Assembly: GCA_964057225.1 (NCBI GenBank)
Contig: OZ059896.1
Location: 19,836,501-19,900,500, forward strand
Direction of reading: 5' to 3'
DNA length: 64,000 bases
From: Auanema rhodensis
Lineage: Eukaryota > Nematoda > Chromadorea > Rhabditida > Rhabditidae
A program made the position numbers and the translations under genes. Every line of letters begins with the position of its first letter. Positions within the stretch are counted from its first letter, which is position 1. Below the pieces are notes generated by a model. That model was not told where the DNA came from. It worked only from the letters and a program-made list of their open reading frames with translations, and made no database searches. Positions 10,531-24,700 of this stretch are shown here, in pieces.

Positions 10531-13500
10531 TTTTCGAAAAATTTCAAAATAATTTAGCAAAAAGTAGATGTTTTTAGATTCCTTTTTTCAAGGCAAAGAC
10601 GATGGACATTGTTATTCAACGAAAAAATTAATTCTTCAGGGTGAAAATCGAGGATATAAGTGTGAACTTATATCAGTTGATATCTCGGTGCATTTTTAAG
10701 CTAGCGCAAATCTGATAACACAGATAGACGCAGCTTAAAAATCCGCATCGAATGCACTATACTACATTGAGAAACGCTTAATACAAAAATTAGTTATGAT
10801 CGTTTGAAAAATGATGCATTAGTGTATGTTGAGTTTCCATGTACACTCAACATTGCTTCCAAAAACATTTTGACAAAAATTTTTTCGAAAAATTTCGAAA
10901 TAATTTAGCAAAAAGTAGATGTTTTTAGATTCCTTTTTTCAAAGCAAAGACGATGGACAATGTTATTCAACGAAAAAATTAATTCTTCAGGGTGAAAATC
11001 GAGGATATAAGTGTGAACTTATATCAGTTGATATCTCGGTGCATTTTTAAGCTAGCGCAAATCTCATAACACAGATCGACGCAGCTTAAAAATCCGCATC
11101 GAATGCACTATACTACATTGAGAAACGCTTAATACAAAAATTAGTTATGATCGTTTGAAAAATGATGCATTAGTGTATGTTGAGTTTCCATGTACACTCA
11201 ACATTGCTTCCAAAAACATTTTGACAAAAATTTTTTCGAAAAATTTCAAAATAATTTAGCAAAAAGTAGATGTTTTTAGATTCCTTTTTTCAAGGCAAAG
11301 ACGATGGACAATGTTATTCAACGAAAAAATTAATTCTTCAGGGTGAAAATCGAGGATATAAGTGTGAACTTATATCAGTTGATATCTCGGTGCATTTTTA
11401 AGCTAGCGCAAATCTGATAACACAGATAGACGCAGCTTAAAAATCCGCATCGAATGCACTATACTACATTGAGAAACGCTTAATACAAAAATTAGTTATG
11501 ATCGTTTGAAAAATGATGCATTAGTGTATGTTGAGTTTCCATGTACACTCAACATTGCTTCCAAAAACATTTTGACAAAAATTTTTTCGAAAAATTTCAA
11601 AATAATTTAGCAAAAAGTAGATGTTTTTAGATTCCTTTTTTCAAGGCAAAGACGATGGACATTGTTATTCAACGAAAAAATTAATTCTTCAGGGTGAAAA
11701 TCGAGGATATAAGTGTGAACTTATATCAGTTGATATCTCGGTGCATTTTTAAGCTAGCGCAAATCTGATAACACAGATAGACGCAGCTTAAAAATCCGCA
11801 TCGAATGCACTATACTACATTGAGAAACGCTTAATACAAAAATTAGTTATGATCGTTTGAAAAATGATGCATTAGTGTATGTTGAGTTTCCATGTACACT
11901 CAACATTGCTTCCAAAAACATTTTGACAAAAATTTTTTCGAAAAATTTCGAAATAATTTAGCAAAAAGTAGATGTTTTTAGATTCCTTTTTTCAAAGCAA
12001 AGACGATGGACAATGTTATTCAACGAAAAAATTAATTCTTCAGGGTGAAAATCGAGGATATAAGTGTGAACTTATATCAGTTGATATCTCGGTGCATTTT
12101 TAAGCTAGCGCAAATCTCATAACACAGATCGACGCAGCTTAAAAATCCGCATCGAATGCACTATACTACATTGAGAAACGCTTAATACAAAAATTAGTTA
12201 TGATCGTTTGAAAAATGATGCATTAGTGTATGTTGAGTTTCCATGTACACTCAACATTGCTTCCAAAAACATTTTGACAAAAATTTTTTCGAAAAATTTC
12301 AAAATAATTTAGCAAAAAGTAGATGTTTTTAGATTCCTTTTTTCAAGGCAAAGACGATGGACAATGTTATTCAACGAAAAAATTAATTCTTCAGGGTGAA
12401 AATCGAGGATATAAGTGTGAACTTATATCAGTTGATATCTCGGTGCATTTTTAAGCTAGCGCAAATCTGATAACACAGATCGACGCAGCTTAAAAATCCG
12501 CATCGAATGCACTATACTACATTGAGAAACGCTTAATACAAAAATTAGTTATGATCGTTTGAAAAATGATGCATTAGTGTATGTTGAGTTTCCATGTACA
12601 CTCAACATTGCTTCCAAAAACATTTTGACAAAAATTTTTTCGAAAAATTTCAAAATAATTTAGCAAAAAGTAGATGTTTTTAGATTCCTTTTTTCAAGGC
12701 AAAGACGATGGACATTGTTATTCAACGAAAAAATTAATTCTTCAGGGTGAAAATCGAGGATATAAGTGTGAACTTATATCAGTTGATATCTCGGTGCATT
12801 TTTAAGCTAGCGCAAATCTGATAACACAGATAGACGCAGCTTAAAAATCCGCATCGAATGCACTATACTACATTGAGAAACGCTTAATACAAAAATTAGT
12901 TATGATCGTTTGAAAAATGATGCATTAGTGTATGTTGAGTTTCCATGTACACTCAACATTGCTTCCAAAAACATTTTGACAAAAATTTTTTCGAAAAATT
13001 TCGAAATAATTTAGCAAAAAGTAGATGTTTTTAGATTCCTTTTTTCAAAGCAAAGACGATGGACAATGTTATTCAACGAAAAAATTAATTCTTCAGGGTG
13101 AAAATCGAGGATATAAGTGTGAACTTATATCAGTTGATATCTCGGTGCATTTTTAAGCTAGCGCAAATCTCATAACACAGATCGACGCAGCTTAAAAATC
13201 CGCATCGAATGCACTATACTACATTGAGAAACGCTTAATACAAAAATTAGTTATGATCGTTTGAAAAATGATGCATTAGTGTATGTTGAGTTTCCATGTA
13301 CACTCAACATTGCTTCCAAAAACATTTTGACAAAAATTTTTTCGAAAAATTTCAAAATAATTTAGCAAAAAGTAGATGTTTTTAGATTCCTTTTTTCAAG
13401 GCAAAGACGATGGACAATGTTATTCAACGAAAAAATTAATTCTTCAGGGTGAAAATCGAGGATATAAGTGTGAACTTATATCAGTTGATATCTCGGTGCA

Positions 13501-13689
13501 TTTTTAAGCTAGCGCAAATCTGATAACACAGATCGACGCAGCTTAAAAATCCGCATCGAATGCACTATACTACATTGAGAAACGCTTAATACAAAAATTA
13601 GTTATGATCGTTTGAAAAATAATGCATTAGTGTATGTTGAGTTTCCATGTACACTCAACATTGCTTCCAAAAACATTTTGACAAAAATT
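10531..13689. repeat. 3-unit higher-order repeat (1053 bp), three copies
   Basis: Units 31-33, 34-36 and 37-39 repeat the order: (1) gacattg with cagataga; (2) atttcgaaat, tcaaagc and ctcataac; (3) acaatg with ctgataac. The third-position units differ at cagataga versus cagatcga, and unit 39 adds the ataatg variant, which begins the next pattern. Confidence 0.75.
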
Positions 13690-14391
13690 TTTTCGAAAAA
13701 TTTCTAAATAATTTAGCAAAAAGTAGATGTTTTTAGATTAATTTTTTCAAGGCAAAGACGATGGACAATGTTATTCAACGAAAAAATTAATTCTTCAGGG
13801 TGAAAATCGAGGATATAAGTGTGAACTTATATCAGTTGATATCTCGGTGCATTTTTAAGCTAGCGCAAATCTCATAACACAGATCGACGCAGCTTAAAAA
13901 TCCGCATCGAATGCACTATACTACATTGAGAAACGCTTAATACAAAAATTAGTTATGATCGTTTGAAAAATGATGCATTAGTGTATGTTGAGTTTCCATG
14001 TACACTCAACATTGCTTCCAAAAACATTTTGACAAAAATTTTTTCGAAAAATTTCAAAATAATTTAGCAAAAAGTAGATGTTTTTAGATTCCTTTTTTCA
14101 AGGCAAAGACGATGGACAATGTTATTCAACGAAAAAATTAATTCTTCAGGGTGAAAATCGAGGATATAAGTGTGAACTTATATCAGTTGATATCTCGGTG
14201 CATTTTTAAGCTAGCGCAAATCTCATAACACAGATCGACGCAGCTTAAAAATCCGCATCGAATGCACTATACTACATTGAGAAACGCTTAATACAAAAAT
14301 TAGTTATGATCGTTTGAAAAATGATGCATTAGTGTATGTTGAGTTTCCATGTACACTCAACATTGCTTCCAAAAACATTTTGACAAAAATT

Positions 14392-17300
14392 TTTTCGAAA
14401 AATTTCAAAATAATTTAGCAAAAAGTAGATGTTTTTAGATTCCTTTTTTCAAGGCAAAGACGATGGACATTGTTATTCAACGAAAAAATTAATTCTTCAG
14501 GGTGAAAATCGAGGATATAAGTGTGAACTTATATCAGTTGATATCTCGGTGCATTTTTAAGCTAGCGCAAATCTGATAACACAGATCGACGCAGCTTAAA
14601 AATCCGCATCGAATGCACTATACTACATTGAGAAACGCTTAATACAAAAATTAGTTATGATCGTTTGAAAAATAATGCATTAGTGTATGTTGAGTTTCCA
14701 TGTACACTCAACATTGCTTCCAAAAACATTTTGACAAAAATTTTTTCGAAAAATTTCTAAATAATTTAGCAAAAAGTAGATGTTTTTAGATTAATTTTTT
14801 CAAGGCAAAGACGATGGACAATGTTATTCAACGAAAAAATTAATTCTTCAGGGTGAAAATCGAGGATATAAGTGTGAACTTATATCAGTTGATATATCGG
14901 TGCATTTTTAAGCTAGCGCAAATCTGATAACACAGATCGACGCAGCTTAAAAATCCGCATCGAATGCACTATACTACATTGAGAAACGCTTAATACAAAA
15001 ATTAGTTATGATCGTTTGAAAAATGATGCATTAGTGTATGTTGAGTTTCCATGTACACTCAACATTGCTTCCAAAAACATTTTGACAAAAATTTTTTCGA
15101 AAAATTTCAAAATAATTTAGCAAAAAGTAGATGTTTTTAGATTCCTTTTTTCAAGGCAAAGACGATGGACATTGTTATTCAACGAAAAAATTAATTCTTC
15201 AGGGTGAAAATCGAGGATATACGTGTGAACTTATATCAGTTGATATCTCGGTGCATTTTTAAGCTAGCGCAAATCTGATAACACAGATAGACGCAGCTTA
15301 AAAATCCGCATCGAATGCACTATACTACATTGAGAAACGCTTAATACAAAAATTAGTTATGATCGTTTGAAAAATGATGCATTAGTGTATGTTGAGTTTC
15401 CATGTACACTCAACATTGCTTCCAAAAACATTTTGACAAAAATTTTTTCGAAAAATTTCAAAATAATTTAGCAAAAAGTAGATGTTTTTAGATTCCTTTT
15501 TTCAAAGCAAAGACGATGGACAATGTTATTCAACGAAAAAATTAATTCTTCAGGGTGAAAATCGAGGATATAAGTGTGAACTTATATCAGTTGATATCTC
15601 GGTGCATTTTTAAGCTAGCGCAAATCTGATAACACAGATCGACGCAGCTTAAAAATCCGCATCGAATGCACTATACTACATTGAGAAACGCTTAATACAA
15701 AAATTAGTTATGATCGTTTGAAAAATAATGCATTAGTGTATGTTGAGTTTCCATGTACACTCAACATTGCTTCCAAAAACATTTTGACAAAAATTTTTTC
15801 GAAAAATTTCTAAATAATTTAGCAAAAAGTAGATGTTTTTAGATTCCTTTTTTCAAGGCAAAGACGATGGACAATGTTATTCAACGAAAAAATTAATTCT
15901 TCAGGGTGAAAATCGAGGATATAAGTGTGAACTTATATCAGTTGATATCTCGGTGCATTTTTAAGCTAGCGCAAATCTGATAACACAGATCGACGCAGCT
16001 TAAAAATCCGCATCGAATGCACTATACTACATTGAGAAACGCTTAATACAAAAATTAGTTATGATCGTTTGAAAAATAATGCATTAGTGTATGTTGAGTT
16101 TCCATGTACACTCAACATTGCTTCCAAAAACATTTTGACAAAAATTTTTTCGAAAAATTTCTAAATAATTTAGCAAAAAGTAGATGTTTTTAGATCAATT
16201 TTTTCAAGGCAAAGACGATGGACAATGTTATTCAACGAAAAAATTAATTCTTCAGGGTGAAAATCGAGGATATAAGTGTGAACTTATATCAGTTGATATC
16301 TCGGTGCATTTTTAAGCTAGCGCAAATCTCATAACACAGATCGACGCAGCTTAAAAATCCGCATCGAATGCACTATACTACATTGAGAAACGCTTAATAC
16401 AAAAATTAGTTATGATCGTTTGAAAAATGATGCATTAGTGTATGTTGAGTTTCCATGTACACTCAACATTGCTTCCAAAAACATTTTGACAAAAATTTTT
16501 TCGAAAAATTTCAAAATAATTTAGCAAAAAGTAGATGTTTTTAGATTCCTTTTTTCAAGGCAAAGACGATGGACAATGTTATTCAACGAAAAAATTAATT
16601 CTTCAGGGTGAAAATCGAGGATATAAGTGTGAACTTATATCAGTTGATATCTCGGTGCATTTTTAAGCTAGCGCAAATCTGATAACACAGATCGACGCAG
16701 CTTAAAAATCCGCATCGAATGCACTATACTACATTGAGAAACGCTTAATACAAAAATTAGTTATGATCGTTTGAAAAATAATGCATTAGTGTATGTTGAG
16801 TTTCCATGTACACTCAACATTGCTTCCAAAAACATTTTGACAAAAATTTTTTCGAAAAATTTCTAAATAATTTAGCAAAAAGTAGATGTTTTTAGATTCC
16901 TTTTTTCAAGGCAAAGACGATGGACAATGTTATTCAACGAAAAAATTAATTCTTCAGGGTGAAAATCGAGGATATAAGTGTGAACTTATATCAGTTGATA
17001 TCTCGGTGCATTTTTAAGCTAGCGCAAATCTGATAACACAGATCGACGCAGCTTAAAAATCCGCATCGAATGCACTATACTACATTGAGAAACGCTTAAT
17101 ACAAAAATTAGTTATGATCGTTTGAAAAATGATGCATTAGTGTATGTTGAGTTTCCATGTACACTCAACATTGCTTCCAAAAACATTTTGACAAAAATTT
17201 TTTCGAAAAATTTCTAAATAATTTAGCAAAAAGTAGATGTTTTTAGATTCCTTTTTTCAAGGCAAAGACGATGGACAGTGTTATTCAACGAAAAAATTAA

Positions 17301-20300
17301 TTCTTCAGGGTGAAAATCGAGGATATAAGTGTGAACTTATATCAGTTGATATCTCGGTGCATTTTTAAGCTAGCGCAAATCTCATAACACAGATCGACGC
17401 AGCTTAAAAATCCGCATCGAATGCACTATACTACATTGAGAAACGCTTAATACAAAAATTAGTTATGATCGTTTGAAAAATGATGCATTAGTGTATGTTG
17501 AGTTTCCATGTACACTCAACATTGCTTCCAAAAACATTTTGACAAAAATTTTTTCGAAAAATTTCAAAATAATTTAGCAAAAAGTAGATGTTTTTAGATT
17601 CCTTTTTTCAAGGCAAAGACGATGGACATTGTTATTCAACGAAAAAATTAATTCTTCAGGGTGAAAATCGAGGATATAAGTGTGAACTTATATCAGTTGA
17701 TATCTCGGTGCATTTTTAAGCTAGCGCAAATCTGATAACACAGATCGACGCAGCTTAAAAATCCGCATCGAATGCACTATACTACATTGAGAAACGCTTA
17801 ATACAAAAATTAGTTATGATCGTTTGAAAAATAATGCATTAGTGTATGTTGAGTTTCCATGTACACTCAACATTGCTTCCAAAAACATTTTGACAAAAAT
17901 TTTTTCGAAAAATTTCTAAATAATTTAGCAAAAAGTAGATGTTTTTAGATTAATTTTTTCAAGGCAAAGACGATGGACAATGTTATTCAACGAAAAAATT
18001 AATTCTTCAGGGTGAAAATCGAGGATATAAGTGTGAACTTATATCAGTTGATATATCGGTGCATTTTTAAGCTAGCGCAAATCTGATAACACAGATCGAC
18101 GCAGCTTAAAAATCCGCATCGAATGCACTATACTACATTGAGAAACGCTTAATACAAAAATTAGTTATGATCGTTTGAAAAATGATGCATTAGTGTATGT
18201 TGAGTTTCCATGTACACTCAACATTGCTTCCAAAAACATTTTGACAAAAATTTTTTCGAAAAATTTCAAAATAATTTAGCAAAAAGTAGATGTTTTTAGA
18301 TTCCTTTTTTCAAGGCAAAGACGATGGACATTGTTATTCAACGAAAAAATTAATTCTTCAGGGTGAAAATCGAGGATATACGTGTGAACTTATATCAGTT
18401 GATATCTCGGTGCATTTTTAAGCTAGCGCAAATCTGATAACACAGATAGACGCAGCTTAAAAATCCGCATCGAATGCACTATACTACATTGAGAAACGCT
18501 TAATACAAAAATTAGTTATAATCGTTTGAAAAATGATGCATTAGTGTATGTTGAGTTTCCATGTACACTCAACATTGCTTCCAAAAACATTTTGACAAAA
18601 ATTTTTTCGAAAAATTTCAAAATAATTTAGCAAAAAGTAGATGTTTTTAGATTCCTTTTTTCAAAGCAAAGACGATGGACAATGTTATTCAACGAAAAAA
18701 TTAATTCTTCAGGGTGAAAATCGAGGATATAAGTGTGAACTTATATCAGTTGATATCTCGGTGCATTTTTAAGCTAGCGCAAATCTGATAACACAGATCG
18801 ACGCAGCTTAAAAATCCGCATCGAATGCACTATACTACATTGAGAAACGCTTAATACAAAAATTAGTTATGATCGTTTGAAAAATAATGCATTAGTGTAT
18901 GTTGAGTTTCCATGTACACTCAACATTGCTTCCAAAAACATTTTGACAAAAATTTTTTCGAAAAATTTCTAAATAATTTAGCAAAAAGTAGATGTTTTTA
19001 GATTCCTTTTTTCAAGGCAAAGACGATGGACAATGTTATTCAACGAAAAAATTAATTCTTCAGGGTGAAAATCGAGGATATAAGTGTGAACTTATATCAG
19101 TTGATATCTCGGTGCATTTTTAAGCTAGCGCAAATCTGATAACACAGATCGACGCAGCTTAAAAATCCGCATCGAATGCACTATACTACATTGAGAAACG
19201 CTTAATACAAAAATTAGTTATGATCGTTTGAAAAATGATGCATTAGTGTATGTTGAGTTTCCATGTACACTCAACATTGCTTCCAAAAACATTTTGACAA
19301 AAATTTTTTCGAAAAATTTCTAAATAATTTAGCAAAAAGTAGATGTTCTTAGATTCCTTTTTTCAAGGCAAAGACGATGGACAGTGTTATTCAACGAAAA
19401 AATTAATTCTTCAGGGTGAAAATCGAGGATATAAGTGTGAACTTATATCAGTTGATATCTCGGTGCATTTTTAAGCTAGCGCAAATCTGATAACACAGAT
19501 CGACGCAGCTTAAAAATCCGCATCGAATGCACTATACTACATTGAGAAACGCTTAATACAAAAATTAGTTATGATCGTTTGAAAAATGATGCATTAGTGT
19601 ATGTTGAGTTTCCATGTACACTCAACATTGCTTCCAAAAACATTTTGACAAAAATTTTTTCGAAAAATTTCAAAATAATTTAGCAAAAAGTAGATGTTTT
19701 TAGATTCCTTTTTTCAAGGCAAAGACGATGGACAATGTTATTCAACGAAAAAATTAATTCTTCAGGGTGAAAATCGAGGATATAAGTGTGAACTTATATC
19801 AGTTGATATCTCGGTGCATTTTTAAGCTAGCGCAAATCTGATAACACAGATCGACGCAGCTTAAAAATCCGCATCGAATGCACTATACTACATTGAGAAA
19901 CGCTTAATACAAAAATTAGTTATGATCGTTTGAAAAATAATGCATTAGTGTATGTTGAGTTTCCATGTACACTCAACATTGCTTCCAAAAACATTTTGAC
20001 AAAAATTTTTTCGAAAAATTTCTAAATAATTTAGCAAAAAGTAGATGTTTTTAGATTCCTTTTTTCAAGGCAAAGACGATGGACAATGTTATTCAACGAA
20101 AAAATTAATTCTTCAGGGTGAAAATCGAGGATATAAGTGTGAACTTATATCAGTTGATATCTCGGTGCATTTTTAAGCTAGCGCAAATCTGATAACACAG
20201 ATCGACGCAGCTTAAAAATCCGCATCGAATGCACTATACTACATTGAGAAACGCTTAATACAAAAATTAGTTATGATCGTTTGAAAAATGATGCATTAGT

Positions 20301-20709
20301 GTATGTTGAGTTTCCATGTACACTCAACATTGCTTCCAAAAACATTTTGACAAAAATTTTTTCGAAAAATTTCTAAATAATTTAGCAAAAAGTAGATGTT
20401 CTTAGATTCCTTTTTTCAAGGCAAAGACGATGGACAGTGTTATTCAACGAAAAAATTAATTCTTCAGGGTGAAAATCGAGGATATAAGTGTGAACTTATA
20501 TCAGTTGATATCTCGGTGCATTTTTAAGCTAGCGCAAATCTGATAACACAGATCGACGCAGCTTAAAAATCCGCATCGAATGCACTATACTACATTGAGA
20601 AACGCTTAATACAAAAATTAGTTATGATCGTTTGAAAAATGATGCATTAGTGTATGTTGAGTTTCCATGTACACTCAACATTGCTTCCAAAAACATTTTG
20701 ACAAAAATT
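14392..20709. repeat. Approximate 9-unit higher-order repeat (3159 bp), two copies
   Basis: Units 42-50 and 51-59 match in order. 42/51 have gacattg with ataatg. 43/52 have gattaatt with tatatcgg. 44/53 have gatatacg with cagataga. 45/54 have tcaaagc with ataatg. 48/57 have ataatg, 49/58 atttctaaat, and 50/59 gacagtg. Positions 46/55 and 47/56 have diverged: unit 47 has gatcaatt and ctcataac, unit 56 has gttcttag and gacagtg. Confidence 0.65.
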
Positions 20710-21762
20710 TTTTCGAAAAATTTCAAAATAATTTAGCAAAAAGTAGATGTTTTTAGATTCCTTTTTTCAAGGCAAAGACGATGGACAATGTTATTCAACG
20801 AAAAAATTAATTCTTCAGGGTGAAAATCGAGGATATAAGTGTGAACTTATATCAGTTGATATCTCGGTGCATTTTTAAGCTAGCGCAAATCTGATAACAC
20901 AGATCGACGCAGCTTAAAAATCCGCATCGAATGCACTATACTACATTGAGAAACGCTTAATACAAAAATTAGTTATGATCGTTTGAAAAATAATGCATTA
21001 GTGTATGTTGAGTTTCCATGTACACTCAACATTGCTTCCAAAAACATTTTGACAAAAATTTTTTCGAAAAATTTCTAAATAATTTAGCAAAAAGTAGATG
21101 TTTTTAGATTCCTTTTTTCAAGGCAAAGACGATGGACAATGTTATTCAACGAAAAAATTAATTCTTCAGGGTGAAAATCGAGGATATAAGTGTGAACTTA
21201 TATCAGTTGATATCTCGGTGCATTTTTAAGCTAGCGCAAATCTGATAACACAGATCGACGCAGCTTAAAAATCCGCATCGAATGCACTATACTACATTGA
21301 GAAACGCTTAATACAAAAATTAGTTATGATCGTTTGAAAAATGATGCATTAGTGTATGTTGAGTTTCCATGTACACTCAACATTGCTTCCAAAAACATTT
21401 TGACAAAAATTTTTTCGAAAAATTTCTAAATAATTTAGCAAAAAGTAGATGTTCTTAGATTCCTTTTTTCAAGGCAAAGACGATGGACAGTGTTATTCAA
21501 CGAAAAAATTAATTCTTCAGGGTGAAAATCGAGGATATAAGTGTGAACTTATATCAGTTGATATCTCGGTGCATTTTTAAGCTAGCGCAAATCTGATAAC
21601 ACAGATCGACGCAGCTTAAAAATCCGCATCGAATGCACTATACTACATTGAGAAACGCTTAATACAAAAATTAGTTATGATCGTTTGAAAAATGATGCAT
21701 TAGTGTATGTTGAGTTTCCATGTACACTCAACATTGCTTCCAAAAACATTTTGACAAAAATT
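18604..21762. repeat. 3-unit higher-order repeat (1053 bp), three copies
   Basis: Units 54-56, 57-59 and 60-62 repeat: (1) atttcaaaat, acaatg, ataatg; (2) atttctaaat, acaatg; (3) atttctaaat, gttcttag, gacagtg. The gttcttag change appears only in units 56, 59 and 62. Unit 54 alone keeps tcaaagc, so this trimer seems to have arisen from the end of the second 9-unit copy and then been amplified. Confidence 0.75.
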
Positions 21763-24700
21763 TTTTCGAAAAATTTCAAAATATTTTAGCAAAAAGTAGA
21801 TGTTTTTAGATTCCTTTTTTCAAGGCAAAGACGATGGACATTGTTATTCAACGAAAAAATTAATTCTTCAGGGTGAAAATCGAGGATATACGTGTGAACT
21901 TATATCAGTTGATATCTCGGTGCATTTTTAAGCTAGCGCAAATCTGATAACACAGATCGACGCAGCTTAAAAATCCGCATCGAATGCACTATACTACATT
22001 GAGAAACGCTTAATACAAAAATTAGTTATGATCGTTTGAAAAATGATGCATTAGTGTATGTTGAGTTTCCATGTACACTCAACATTGCTTCCAAAAACAT
22101 TTTGACAAAAATTTTTTCGAAAAATTTCAAAATAATTTAGCAAAAAGTAGATGTTTTTAGATTCCTTTTTTCAAGGCAAAGACGATGGACAATGTTATTC
22201 AACGAAAAAATTAATTCTTCAGGGTGAAAATCGAGGATATAAGTGTGAACTTATATCAGTTGATATCTCGGTGCATTTTTAAGCTAGCGCAAATCTGATA
22301 ACACAGATCGACGCAGCTTAAAAATCCGCATCGAATGCACTATACTACATTGAGAAACGCTTAATACAAAAATTAGTTATGATCGTTTGAAAAATAATGC
22401 ATTAGTGTATGTTGAGTTTCCATGTACACTCAACATTGCTTCCAAAAACATTTTGACAAAAATTTTTTCGAAAAATTTCTAAATAATTTAGCAAAAAGTA
22501 GATGTTTTTAGATTAATTTTTTCAAGGCAAAGACGATGGACAATGTTATTCAACGAAAAAATTAATTCTTCAGGGTGAAAATCGAGGATATAAGTGTGAA
22601 CTTATATCAGTTGATATATCGGTGCATTTTTAAGCTAGCGCAAATCTGATAACACAGATCGACGCAGCTTAAAAATCCGCATCGAATGCACTATACTACA
22701 TTGAGAAACGCTTAATACAAAAATTAGTTATGATCGTTTGAAAAATGATGCATTAGTGTATGTTGAGTTTCCATGTACACTCAACATTGCTTCCAAAAAC
22801 ATTTTGACAAAAATTTTTTCGAAAAATTTCAAAATAATTTAGCAAAAAGTAGATGTTTTTAGATTCCTTTTTTCAAGGCAAAGACGATGGACATTGTTAT
22901 TCAACGAAAAAATTAATTCTTCAGGGTGAAAATCGAGGATATAAGTGTGAACTTATATCAGTTGATATCTCGGTGCATTTTTAAGCTAGCGCAAATCTGA
23001 TAACACAGATCGACGCAGCTTAAAAATCCGCATCGAATGCACTATACTACATTGAGAAACGCTTAATACAAAAATTAGTTATGATCGTTTGAAAAATGAT
23101 GCATTAGTGTATGTTGAGTTTCCATGTACACTCAACATTGCTTCCAAAAACATTTTGACAAAAATTTTTTCGAAAAATTTCAAAATAATTTAGCAAAAAG
23201 TAGATGTTTTTAGATTCCTTTTTTCAAGGCAAAGACGATGGACATTGTTATTCAACGAAAAAATTAATTCTTCAGGGTGAAAATCGAGGATATAAGTGTG
23301 AACTTATATCAGTTGATATCTCGGTGCATTTTTAAGCTAGCGCAAATCTGATAACACAGATCGACGCAGCTTAAAAATCCGCATCGAATGCACTATACTA
23401 CATTGAGAAACGCTTAATACAAAAATTAGTTATGATCGTTTGAAAAATGATGCATTAGTGTATGTTGAGTTTCCATGTACACTCAACATTGCTTCCAAAA
23501 ACATTTTGACAAAACTTTTTTCGGAAAATTTCTAAATAATTTAGCAAAAAGTAGATGTTTTTAGATTCCTTTTTTCAAGGCAAAGACGATGGACAATGTT
23601 ATTCAACGAAAAAATTAATTCTTCAGGGTGAAAATCGAGGATATAAGTGTGAACTTATATCAGTTGATATCTCGGTGCATTTTTAAGCTAGCGCAAATCT
23701 GATAACACAGATCGACGCAGCTTAAAAATCCGCATCGAATGCACTATACTACATTGAGAAACGCTTAATACAAAAATTAGTTATGATCGTTTGAAAAATG
23801 ATGCATTAGTGTATGTTGAGTTTCCATGTACACTCAACATTGCTTCCAAAAACATTTTGACAAAAATTTTTTCGAAAAATTTCAAAATAATTTAGCAAAA
23901 AGTAGATGTTTTTAGATTCCTTTTTTCAAGGCAAAGACGATGGACAATGTTATTCAACGAAAAAATTAATTCTTCAGGGTGAAAATCGAGGATATAAGTG
24001 TGAACTTATATCAGTTGATATATCGGTGCATTTTTAAGCTAGCGCAAATCTGATAACACAGATCGACGCAGCTTAAAAATCCGCATCGAATGCACTATAC
24101 TACATTGAGAAACGCTTAATACAAAAATTAGTTATGATCGTTTGAAAAATGATGCATTAGTGTATGTTGAGTTTCCATGTACACTCAACATTGCTTCCAA
24201 AAACATTTTGACAAAAATTTTTTCAAAAAATTTCAAAATAATTTAGCAAAAAGTAGATGTTGTTAGATTCCTTTTTTCAAGGCAAAGACGATGGACAATG
24301 TTATTCAACGAAAAAATCAATTCTTCAGGGTGAAAATCGAGGATATAAGTGTGAACTTATATCAGTTGATATCTCGGTGCATTTTTAAGCTAGCGCAAAT
24401 CTGATAACACAGATCGACGCAGCTTAAAAATCCGCATCGAATGCACTATACTACATTGAGAAACGCTTAATACAAAAATTAGTTATGATCGTTTGAAAAA
24501 TGATGCATTAGTGTATGTTGAGTTTCCATGTACACTCAACATTGCTTCCAAAAACATTTTGACAAAAATTTTTTCGAAAAATTTCAAAATAATTTAGCAA
24601 AAAGTAGATGTTGTTAGATTCCTTTTTTCAAGGCAAAGACGATGGACATTGTTATTCAACGAAAAAATTAATTCTTCAGGGTGAAAATCGAGGATATAAG

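Larger units (their letters stand above)
9829..22815. repeat. Array domain 4 (units 29-65): ataatg and gattaatt subtype
   Basis: Eleven units (29, 39, 42, 45, 46, 48, 51, 54, 57, 60, 64) read gaaaaataatgc instead of gaaaaatgatgc, and each is followed by a unit with atttctaaat. Units 30, 40, 43, 52 and 65 have gattaatt (47 has gatcaatt), four of them together with tatatcgg. The gacagtg form begins here (units 50, 56, 59, 62). Several higher-order repeats lie inside and are listed separately. Confidence 0.7.
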
